From Halichondria panicea (taxonomy: Eukaryota > Porifera > Demospongiae > Suberitida > Halichondriidae), in contig NC_087392.1 in assembly GCF_963675165.1 (NCBI RefSeq), positions 3,617,442-3,681,441 on the forward strand: a stretch of DNA of 64,000 bases, given 5' to 3'. The notes beneath the pieces are model-generated. The model ran no database searches and was not told the DNA's origin. It was given only the letters and a program-made list of their open reading frames with translations. Positions 54,282 through 64,000 of the stretch are shown piece by piece. Numbering within the stretch: the stretch's first letter is position 1; the number at the start of each line of letters is the position of its first letter. Both the position numbers and the translations under genes were made by a program.

Positions 54282-54580
54282 CAATAGACTCTCGCTATTC
54301 CAGCTCTCTGAAGTACGGCTACCTCAATATACCGGGCACGTATTGCTCATGCATGTATTGCTAGCTACATGTAGCACAAACAACTTGTCTGAAATGCGGC
54401 TTTGTATACTGGCCAGTAGTGACTACCGATTTTAAACTTACATTTTATATATGTATGACGTTTTGCATTCTGCTCTCCATTTCAGTGTAATCTAGGGTTA
54501 GCTAAGGTTATCTGATTAATTATCCTAGAGACAGAACTGCAAAATTAGCCATTAGATTCGACCTTTTAGCCACGGCCGAG
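54282..54580. mobile_element. Degraded pogo/Tigger-like MITE, fourth copy
   Basis: It begins 'acaatagactctcgctattc' and follows the reversed order of the family (compare 44103-44505), including 'gtacggctacctcaatatac' and 'gccattagattcga', but the right end is lost. It lies between two convergent genes. Confidence 0.6.
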
Positions 54581-54751
54581 GTTCCAATACACAAAGGCGC
54601 TATAATAATTCTACTAAGCCAAAGTCAAAGTAAAGAGAAACCAGGCATAAATCGTAAAAACACACAACACAGGAAATAACTACATTTTACAAGTGTGTGA
54701 TTCATATAGAATTATAGAAAACTACATGCTGTCATTCAAGCGAGTCATTAT

Positions 54752-54903
54752 TATTACAATCAAGAGTTCATGTTGCAATCAATAATCACTATAAACTCGT
54801 ATTACAATCAAGAGTTCATGTTGCAATCAATAATCACTATAAACTCGTATTACAATCAACAGTTCATGTTGCAATCAATAATCACTATAAACTCGTATTA
54901 CAA
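54752..54903. repeat. 48-bp tandem repeat, about three copies, abutting the FCSK stop codon
   Basis: The unit 'tattacaatcaagagttcat' plus 'gttgcaatcaataatcacta' and 'taaactcg' repeats at a 48-bp period (anchors at 54763, 54811, 54859). The array ends right at the FCSK stop, so it lies in the 3' UTR of that minus-strand gene. Confidence 0.85.
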
Positions 54904-57900
54904 TTACATGTGTAATTGGAGACCTTGTTCATCGATCCCTGCCTCATATATAACAAAGTTGCACAATTCAGGAGTTTCTGCAACAATCCTGCTGACTTCT
55001 TGTTTGTGGGCGGGGTCTTTGACGATAGCAAACATAAACCCTCCTCCACCTGCTCCAGCAAGACTGGATCCTGTACAAAATGTAGTGATTCAATTAAGAT
55101 ATCACAACACTACATGATTGTATGACGTTGCACTTTTGAATCCACCAATTGAAAATGAATGGAGGGAGGCATTGAATTTTATTGGGGCAGCACTAGCTCA
55201 TGCAGGTTTGATTTGAAAGCCGTAGTGTAGCTGTTTAATGCATGAACATAATACATGTATATACGCACCATAGAGGAAGTCATTAGCCTTCTTGACGAAG
55301 AGCGCAACTACCTCTGGTACTGAACCTAAAGAACAGTGTCATATTTTATTTGACAAAAATTTGACATCATTTCTATAACTCACCAGGTGCCATGGCCAGT
55401 TTGTGGCCCTGATACGTAGAAAGGCATGCACCCAACTCGGCAATATCACCTGCATGTTATATTACAGTGTTGAATAAAAATTATGAAAACGCTCACAGCA
55501 CTCATGCACGTTCCACAAGACATAATTATCAGAGTGAATATATACACATAATACATAATAATTATTATTGAAGCCATAGGTTAAAAATATGCAGTTATAC
55601 GCTGGCATCACCTGTCTCTACGGCTCTCGCTGCTGCCTCGGCATTGCTCACCAAGTCACCAACAGTCTGCACAACAGCTGCCTCACGAGAATGCCAGTTA
55701 CGTAACACATCCTAGAGTGAGGTCACATTTACACAAACAGTCGTACTGCGTACTACCACTGGTAATAGATGTGTGTGTATGCTTGGGAGTCAGCTATGAG
55801 TCCCCCTACATCCTGAACAACAGAAAGAGAGTTCTAATAGAAGCCAATCTTACCAACCTGCAGAAGGTTCCTAGCCAGCCTTGTTTTCCCAGTGTAAATG
55901 AGAAGCAACCGGTCATTAAGTTCTCGGAGAAAGTTTGGAGCTGGTGTAAGCTGTTTAGTTGAGATTTTCACAGGGAGTCCTTTCTGAGAACGGGACATTT
56001 TGATTCCCCCATACAACCCCCCGCACTGATCCTGCCACCCACCCCCAGTAGTGAGTAGCTGCTCCAGGTGGAGGATCTGGACACAGAGGAAAGCGGTCTC
56101 AACTCAAGGTGTACATATCCACATATAACAATCAGGTGTGTGTGTCATCAAAATTAAACAGTGAATTTAGAATGGCTTGTAACTAACACTTATACCACAC
56201 CTACGTCACTACAAATTGATCTCATTGGTCAACAGCTGTATGATACATAGAAAAATAACATACAGCCCCAGGCATGCACAGTTTCATTTGTTCAAGAAAG
56301 TAAGCAAACAGAAAGGTGCCATGCATGCTTGACGGTACTAAGACTCCAAAGCGACAGCAGAAACACGAAAGCTGCTCGATCTCCAACAAGATAATTATTT
56401 TTGTTGAAGAGCTCTCAACTGCACGTCGAATGCACAACGCTTTGACTTAGGAAGCTCCTGAGTATCTATGGAAGACAACTTGTTGCTTAACTAGGTCTTT
56501 GACGGCTGCACAATCCGGCATAATAGCTTCGCTCTTTTTGCAATATGCATCGTGCACTGAATCGTTGTCAGGGGAAAGCAGCAAGTTTCGTTGAAATCTG
56601 GAGGTGTTCTTTTTGTGTTTTGTATGATTTGTCATGGCAAAGTTACAGTTCAACTCACGGCATGTATGAGTGAGTCACGATTGTGTTCTTCTCCCATAGC
56701 TCGGTAGAGGGCAGCCAGATTACAACCACCAAGGATACTACTTGTACCCAGACCTGCATGTACGAGTGTGGACAGCTAGGGCTTGAAAGCAGTGGGAGAT
56801 AATTGTAAGACAACAGGTACATACCCGATCCCCGAGGGACATTTGAGAAAGACTGCAATTTAAAACCACACCCAAAACGTTCCATCAGTTGTTGTTCTAA
56901 AGAAACCGACGAGGGATATTGAACCACCCCGGCACAAATGAATGCAGCCTTGAGAAGTGCTCCTGGAGCATGTGGCTGGGAGTAGTCAGATAGGTGAGAG
57001 AGCTTTGTGAGTGTGATATTCTCAAGCTCTGTACCATCGCTAGACCAGAGGACAATCTGCAGCTTGGGCCTGGAAGGGAAAGGTGAGTGAGTTGTGAGTG
57101 TGTGCATTATGGTATGAATGTGAATGTACATGTAGTGGGATACTGGTCATGTTATGGTGTGATCTGAGTGTGCCAAGGATTGTGAAGCTGCAGGAGGAAT
57201 GAAAGCACAACGAGTGTTGATGCTGCAGTGAAAACTTTACGACTTAAAAGCTATATACATGTCGTTGTACACAATAATTATGTTTAGACATGTAACTCGC
57301 TACAAGATTAGTTACGGTGAAGAACCATGATACATCTGATCATGTATGTATGACTGTAATATACATTGTGTATGCAGCACACTTTAGACTTACTCAGCCA
57401 GCCTTTCTGCTGTTGCTTTTATTGGGTACTGCAAGATCACATCTTTAACATACTTTTCCACGTACATACGCACATTACCTCATTGTTGAGTTTCAATGAA
57501 AGAGTGACTACAGCCCCGCCAAACTCGTACGCAATTGGAGGTGTATCAGACCAACCCCCAGCAAGGTCCACACGAACAGGCGCCATAGCTGTAACTGTCT
57601 GACCAATTGCAGGAGGATCACATGGTGTTCCATTGATGAACTGTTTAGCCGTGGCAACTGCTCGACGAGTCAGTATCTGCCCAGCCTTCTCGTAGTGACG
57701 AGATGCTCGGATGATGCGATCCGGTCCACTGCTCCTATGATTAAAATAATTATAGAGTAACCTAAACAGCTACATGTACAAGCAGTCAAAAATCTACAAA
57801 ATGCGGACACGGAATACATTTGAAAGCTTTGATAAGATATCAATTGTCTAGAACCTCGATTATCCAGCTTGGTAAAATGAGCGTGTTCCTTAATGCACAT

Positions 57901-60900
57901 GTGCAATTAACAGCTGTTACCATGGACACAGGCTCTGCACGTGCCACGTGCTCTAAATTTGAACTGCTGTTGATCAATTAAGTGGGTGGATCAAGGCATG
58001 GTTTATCCATTCGATTATCCGGTCATTTACTTATCCGGCCTACCTTTGGAACCAGGTGTCTGGATAATCGAGGTTCTACTGTACCAAAATACAGATTGGG
58101 GTACTGGCCAAATTTTCTGATGAAAATTTACTCACTCCTCTATCCAATTGGCTCTCTCTGCAGAAAGAGCTTCTGTTCCCTCCAGTAACTTGCCCTCCTA
58201 CGTACAGTGCATACATGTACAAGATTACAGCTACATGTACGAGCATCACTACCTCAAGGAGAGAGAATGCCAACTGCCATGACAAGTTGGCTGCTGGTCC
58301 CGCCCTAATGCCTGCCTCCCCCGCCATAAAGCCAAGCATGTCTGCTATGCATGCATACACTCGACACACAATGCTGGAGTTGGTATGCACCTGCTTCACA
58401 ACTGAGAAAGTGAAATTAAATATAATTGTGCTTGCTGTGACTATAGATACTTGAATGCTGCTAGTGCATAGGACTCTTTCTTAGTCTAGTCGTACTACAT
58501 AGACGTATTACATAGATAAATTTCTCTGTAATTGTTATTATATACCAGACAGTGGCTACGGCTAGGAAAATATAAATTAAAAAAAGTGCTCATGTTACAC
58601 ATGTACCTTGATCAAGCATGCTGAGGATCTCGTACTGCCTTTTTTCAATAAGAGAGGCTTTGAAGAATGAGAGGAAGCACACCGTAGCGTTTTCTTTGAG
58701 TGCATTGACCACCCTCTCCTTTTGAAGTTGGAAGTTGATGTTCCTGTGAAACAAACATAGGACCAATAATCTCTGTATCAAGGACATCAACTTTCGACAC
58801 GCATGCATCAGTCAATGTGTTAGGTGTACACTTTATGGCAGTTCAAATACATGGGTTTTTGCGTGTGGATGTCTACTGACCTCATTGTGGTAAATTCTGC
58901 ATTACAGTCGACACAGCTAAGTATATCATGTAGTGAGACCCTCCACGAAGATCGCCACCTGTTTATAAGTGGAGATCAACAAACAGGTCATTACTAACAT
59001 TGCTATTCTCACCTCTCCAGTGTATCTGAGTCTTGGCCATTCAAGATGAGCCACATAGTCTCTTTGATGCCAACATCAGCACTTGTGTGGGCTGCCACAT
59101 ATAGCTTGGCATGCAACAATGATCGAGGCTACAAGATTAATAATTATTATTATGCAAACGAGTAGAGTATCTCAAACACAAAAATATTCGCAGATAGCAA
59201 TCAGTATGAGTAATAGTGCCAGAGGTGTATACACAACGTAAAGTTGTTCCATGTTTGTCTTCGTATTCCAGCTGTAACTGTTCAACGATTGCAACAAGAA
59301 TAACAACTAACAGTTTCTAGCCACGTTTTCTTAGTTAAGATCCGTGGGTTGGAATCAAGGCTGTAATAAACCTCCTGAGGAGCAATTTCAGTTTGTATTT
59401 ATGCTAACAAGCCCTCAATTTGCATTAGCTTAGTGTAGGCCTACACCAGGAGCAGATTTTTTTTTATTAATTACAACCTTCCGTTTGTCGTAGTTCCAGG
59501 ATGTACAATGTAAGTGTATTACGGGCTCACACCAGTACATATAATTATCTGATTCAGAAAGCTGTTGACTTTAATTGTGGCCAAAGGTGTTTTAAATTCA
59601 CATACAATTTACTGCAATCTACGATGGAAGTTTCACTTACAAAAATTATGCACCTTGAAATTACATGTAGGTGCTCTACGGTACACATAGGTTGGCATCA
59701 AATGTTAAAATTAACATTTTGGGCACCTAGCTTGTGCTAAATCTAGTATTCGCGTCAGATACACATCAATACCACTTCAAATCGTACGTTGATCCCACAT
59801 GTACACGTAAGTAAGTTAGTCGATTACAATAGTAATTAATAAGCAGTAATGCATATAAATTTTGCAGGAAGCGCATGCATACTTACTGCTCCAGGTAGCC
59901 ATAAATCAGAGCTCTGAATCCCAGTCCGCTGAAACAGATGCTCCCACGGATGGTTACAAAATGAGGCAGTAGATTGGACTCCACTCTCTCCTTCATACTC
60001 GTTGATAATACGATCATTGATACCATATGTTACCATGACAGGGTGGCTGGTTTTGGTGTGCCCATGGCCAAGTGTAACGTGGAGTTCCTGCATTGCAATA
60101 TTGTCCGGTATTGTCTTGGGCAGGAACATGTAGCTAGTAGCCTGAAAGAGTTAGAAGCAAAAAATGATGTGCATGTACGCGAACAAACAATGGCATAAAA
60201 TCACTTGTAAATTATAACAACATTCATGCTACAGTCACCTGAAGTTCCGCAAATCTGTCTCCTAGACCAGATAAAAAACAATTGGCTCCGACAGTGATTG
60301 GTGCCTATAGGAATAATAAGCACACATGTAAACATCTTTCAGGAAACTGAGGTATTACGCTCAAAAGTCTGATAACGAGAATACAACACTAGCATTGGTG
60401 GACGCAAGTTACTAGTTACTTGAAGCTGGCAGTTTATCAGCACACTCCCTGTCCCCAGCTTAGCATCAGGGTGAACGATAGAGTTGATCACAAGTGAGTC
60501 TGCCCCTGACTGTGGACAGATAAGATGTGTTAGGAAGTTACGTTGTACATGTTGTATGTAGATTACCTTTTCGTGATGGTATCTATGCAACATGTGACTG
60601 GCCACATACTGGAGGTAGTCATGCTGGGCACCCCTGAGCTGAACTAAAATGAATTACATGTAGTTGTAAAAAGTGAGCTTAATAAAAACCAAAATGTACG
60701 CCTCAAATAAATTAAAGAAATTAGGCCTTTGCAAAGAAACAGATAACTTCAAACTGCAAACTACGTACAAAGGCAGTATGCCTATACATGTACCTGCTCT
60801 CATGCTGGTTCCACGCAGTGCCTCCCACAGCTTCTCTCTAGCTCTCTTCAAAAGTGGGTTCAGGTTGGTGGGGGTCAAGATGACATGTTTGAATGCTCCA

Positions 60901-62503
60901 CCCACATACTCTTCCTTGTCTAAGTCCGTTGTCATGCAAAGAAGAATGTCAAAGAACAACGACAGCTGCATGTGTAAGAGGAGACAATATTGGCAGGATT
61001 TCATCTAGTGGGGGAGAGGGGGGCAGGGGTGAACCTTCTCCCCCAAATGTTTGTAGAATAATGACATCATCACATTAGTACTGTCTATGATGTGCAGTAT
61101 GTAATTCATTACAAACCTCCTCCCCCCCCAAATTTAGATGAAACCCTGATAGGGGAAAGGTGTCGAAACAAGAGTTACATGTATAAGAAAATGTCCATAT
61201 CAACTTACAGACAGTGGCTTCGCCCCGTTGTCTAGTCCAATATAAGTGCAGGCATCAAGGGGAGGGGTGTTGTGCAACTCTAGCAGCAATTCCGACACAC
61301 CAGGGCCAAAATACACTATCCCTGACAGCTGCAAACACAAACAGAGGATACAATGATATGAATAGGCAAATTGCACGATCTGGTTGACGCATACCATGTC
61401 ACATGACCCATCTTTTTGAACAAACTGTTGGATCACATTTTTTCCTCCTTGGTGGACAATCTGAGCAAACTCACCCTGTGAGAGATAAATAGACATAATT
61501 ATGAATGGTGAGTTATGTGATTAACATTCAGAGTTGACTAAACATACTTACATTCTCATTGATCTGACAAGCTCCATGCAACATTGTGTGGTTAGGAGTG
61601 GAGCGAAGAGTAAATACTGCTACTGCACTCTCAAACGTACTGAGGTCTACTATGTCTGAGGAGTTACATGTATGTTGCAGTTATATGTACCTAGACTCCA
61701 ATAAGCCAAAATCAACAATTATAGTACAACGGGCATGGCTGGTTTTTATACAGAGGCGGCCATTAAATTATGCCCCTCTACAAAAATCACAAATTAAGTG
61801 GTTGCTCCCTCACCAACTGGCAAATTGCAAACATACCGCGCTGTAGACTCACCGATTTTAGAGGGTAATGTAATCAGCATATCAGTGGAGCATACCCATA
61901 CCCCTGGAGGGGGGCAGGGGGAGAGCTTGCTCAAGATCTCCAGAAGGTGATCAATGTTGGTCTTCAACTCAGTTTGGCCTATGCTAGACTCCTCCTTCCT
62001 CATTAAAGGGGTCTGGGGCGGGATTGATCCTGGATAAGGAATGAAGGCATGGCCGCAAGGGCTGAATGGAAACGTAGCACCCTGTGGAAGAGTAGTGTAC
62101 ATGAAGTAATTACAGCAATTGCAGAGTTTAAACTCGCCAGTAGTAGGATAAGGATCTTGGAATTGCGAAACACGTCACCAGTAACAACCTAAGACGTGAA
62201 AACAATGATATGAATTACTAGATGGTGACCAATACCAACAGCTAATGGGAAACTATACATTGTAGTAAGTTAGTGAAAGTTTGCTAAACAAATTTTGAGT
62301 AGGCCTACATGTACGAGTGAATATTCATGTGTAGCCGGCGATTGTTCCAACCTTAAGACCCTGGAGTGCTGTTAGTCTCTCAGCCACACAGAGGAGGGCA
62401 TTTAGAGCAGCACTACCACTCCCTATGTTCGGCTTGGGGTCATCCACAGCAAGAAGGAGGGCAGAGGGGGAAATCAGCCCCTTCTTTTGGCGGATCTTCA
62501 ACT
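54904..62503 (-). CDS. FCSK: L-fucose kinase (fucokinase), 5' end incomplete
   Basis: Twenty-five exons, 5' to 3': 62503-62352, 62188-62138, 62081-61853, 61649-61552, 61475-61395, 61328-61209, 60965-60794, 60643-60567, 60509-60420, 60304-60239, 60141-59887, 59128-59013, 58958-58881, 58743-58607, 58401-58253, 58197-58136, 57734-57479, 57428-57394, 57069-56825, 56753-56659, 56076-55858, 55711-55612, 55449-55384, 55325-55269, 55070-54904; 1056 complete codons (human ~1084). It phosphorylates L-fucose for GDP-fucose salvage. The N-terminal half is the fucose-pyrophosphorylase-like domain ([41 protein letters not shown]). The C-terminal GHMP kinase has [43 protein letters not shown] and GAGGGGFMF. 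The intron after 62138 uses a GC donor. The first ~20-25 residues (normally one exon) were not found; they may lie right of 62503 or past the window. Confidence 0.94.
56160..56620. repeat. Interspersed repeat, family F, second copy
   Basis: It shares 'tcattggtcaacagctgta', 'aagaaagtaagcaaacagaaa', 'gacggtactaagactcc' and 'gcgacagcagaaacacg' with 22690-23460. It lies in the FCSK intron between 56077 and 56658. Confidence 0.6.
57847..58081. mobile_element. Pogo-like MITE ('agaacctcgattatcc' ends)
   Basis: The left end 'tagaacctcgattatccagc' and right end 'ggataatcgaggttctactg' are inverse and about 235 bp apart, with 'ttcgattatccggtcattta' repeats inside. TA follows the right end. It lies in an FCSK intron. 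Confidence 0.7.
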
Positions 62504-63044
62504 CTATGATTGAAGGAGCAGTCAATTCGGTTTATAATTACTGGGGAAGGGATGAGAGCATGCTAATTGGGCGAGCAAATCGAGCCCTACACTAGCGACT
62601 TAAACAAAATGTGTATGTTTATATCGTATGTCGCTTGATTGAATCAAACAAAACTTGCGCTCTTCGCCTTACTCAATGAGTCTCGCTCAATTCAAAAATT
62701 ACATTCTTCATCTTAAGTCGTTTGATTGATGTTTCGCTCGTCCTACATTCTCCTAGTCGTAAAATCTCAGCCACATGTGCCTTTGTTGATGTAATTACAA
62801 CACTCCAAAAATGTATTACACTTTTTAAGTGGTTGCATATTTTAGAACCCAGCTGGCGCTTTAATATGTGCTTTTGTGCTACAGCTAGTCGAGTCAGGTG
62901 TAGTGTAGAGAGCAATCTCACCTAGATACGAAGGTCAATTGACATTCAATTTTAGTCACTGTATTAATTTTACAGTTGCATCTGGACAGTAACAGCTGTT
63001 CATTAGAAATAATAATCTAAAGGCGTGTTTGAGATACAAAACAC
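62504..63044. other. Upstream or first intron of FCSK; no gene seen
   Basis: Should hold the missing FCSK first exon or be intron. The stretch 62600-62760 ('gcgctcttcgccttactcaa', 'tcgtttgattgat') resembles 8270-8375 in copine intron 9, so it is repeat-derived. No ATG exon with the expected fucokinase N-terminus is visible on the minus strand. Confidence 0.4.
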
Positions 63045-63510
63045 ACCTCTTTATATAAGCACCCTAGTAGGGCGGAGCCAAATTTGGATGCTTGTATAGG
63101 GTTGGGCACCACTGCATGCTATGTCAGGTTTTGTTCCTGCTGCAGAAATTTGCAGCTCAATCAGATTGCAGGTTCAAATGCTGAAGGTGTGGCTCATTAA
63201 TGAACGAGTCAGTAACTAGCCATTCTCCAAAATGCAGCAATAGTAGACAAGCCAGCTTGAGCCAGGAACACACCAAGTCAAATTTAGAACTAGTGGCATG
63301 CAAAATTGACTCTTGCAGTAGCATTCTAACACTTAGCTTTGCAGTTTCGCCCACTTAGAATTAATCATTTTATGCTTCGCCACACCCTAAAACTAAGTAC
63401 CAGTAGAAAAAATCTGGCATTGCAGTGGGTACCCAACCCGGTACCCTACGCAAGTGTCCAGGGTTTGGCTCCGCCCAACTTAAATAAGACCCTAAAAAAG
63501 TTAGGTTGGC
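63045..63510. mobile_element. Foldback element with ~45-bp arms
   Basis: The left arm (63067-63112, 'agggcggagccaaa', 'atagggttgggcacc') is inverted at about 63427-63480 ('ggtacccaaccc', 'tttggctccgccca'). No coding capacity. Confidence 0.65.
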
Positions 63511-64000
63511 GCTTCTTAAAATTGGCAGAGCTGGCACTTAAATTACAGTAGCTCTGTAAGTGCATCAGCTACAGTAGTGCAATAGAGCGATGGACACCAA
63601 AGTTTTACCTTTTCTGAAAGAGTATGCACTCTCCCTGTTCTGACAGGTGCACACAATAGCATCCCAGCAAGACATCCTGGACTAGACATGTACACATGCA
63701 TGTGTGTACGTAGGTATCTAGCTCTAAGGCCGGGGCTGGGGGCAATGAAGATAGTATAGTAGAGGGAGAAGGATACTTTCGGCAGGGCAAGGGCTGTGGA
63801 CACAATCACGTGCACAACTTTTGCTGAGCTGGCACAGCTTATCCTGAGCGCGCTTACCTGACCATGGCATGCCATAAGCGCGCCCCTAACATCTTCTCCC
63901 AGAGAAAAATAGGCCTGGGGACAAGGCTAGCGCGCCCCCAGATCCCTGCATAGAGTGCTTACCTCATACCTTGCGTACTGTAGACCAAGATTAGGCCTAG
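63511..64000. other. Right edge; no supported gene
   Basis: A 110-codon minus-strand open frame (63543-63875) starts with ATG but shows no domain, and its composition fits chance. The first FCSK exon could lie here or beyond the edge; I cannot support either. Confidence 0.35.

Noticed and set aside
63543-63875. 110-codon minus-strand open frame as the missing FCSK N-terminus
   Set aside because: It shows none of the fucokinase N-terminal features and no compatible donor to 62503.

Overview
This is a window of nuclear DNA from an invertebrate animal. Genes are intron-rich (many introns of 45-150 bp, GT-AG junctions), the standard code is used, gene spacing is tight, and the sequence is AT-rich with many small terminal-inverted-repeat elements in introns and gaps. 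An early-branching animal such as a sponge is my best guess, but the sequence does not prove it. All exon models come from hand-chained splice sites. For most genes the summed exon lengths divide by three, which is a useful check.

Layout, left to right: 1-2.2 kb, a tandem duplication and palindromic elements; 2244-2390, the terminal exon of an unrecognised + strand gene; 2.64-3.07 kb, a minisatellite; 3435-10232 (+), copine; 10489-11798 (-), centrin; 12043-13044 (+), V-ATPase proteolipid subunit c; 13267-13996 (-), a TrmH/SpoU-type RNA 2'-O-methyltransferase; 14525-24376 (+), NSUN7-like copy A; 25885-30896 (-), ubinuclein; 31261-35078 (+), SLC30A9/ZnT9; 35169-41537 (-), NSUN7-like copy B; 42363-47160 (-), histidyl-tRNA synthetase; 47353-54104 (+), a seven-helix membrane protein continuous in frame with a MARCH-type RING-CH ubiquitin-ligase module; 54904-62503 (-), L-fucokinase (FCSK), its first exon not found.

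Neighbouring genes mostly alternate in strand. Four divergent pairs have start codons 193-529 bp apart (centrin/V-ATPase c, TrmH/NSUN7-A, ubinuclein/SLC30A9, HARS/7TM-RING), so shared promoters are likely. Several pairs also converge closely (SLC30A9 and NSUN7-B stops lie 90 bp apart).

Two things stand out. First, two NSUN7-like genes with the same ten-exon structure face each other as an inverted duplication around ubinuclein and SLC30A9. Most of their length is clearly diverged, but a ~370 bp block spanning exon 6, intron 6 and exon 7 is nearly identical, which is what gene conversion would leave. Both copies lack the expected catalytic cysteine motif. Second, the 7TM and RING-CH exons at 47.3-54.1 kb chain through twelve exons without a frame break, and no in-frame ATG precedes the RING exon. 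This predicts one nine-helix membrane ubiquitin ligase with a receptor-like N-terminal half, an architecture I do not recognise.
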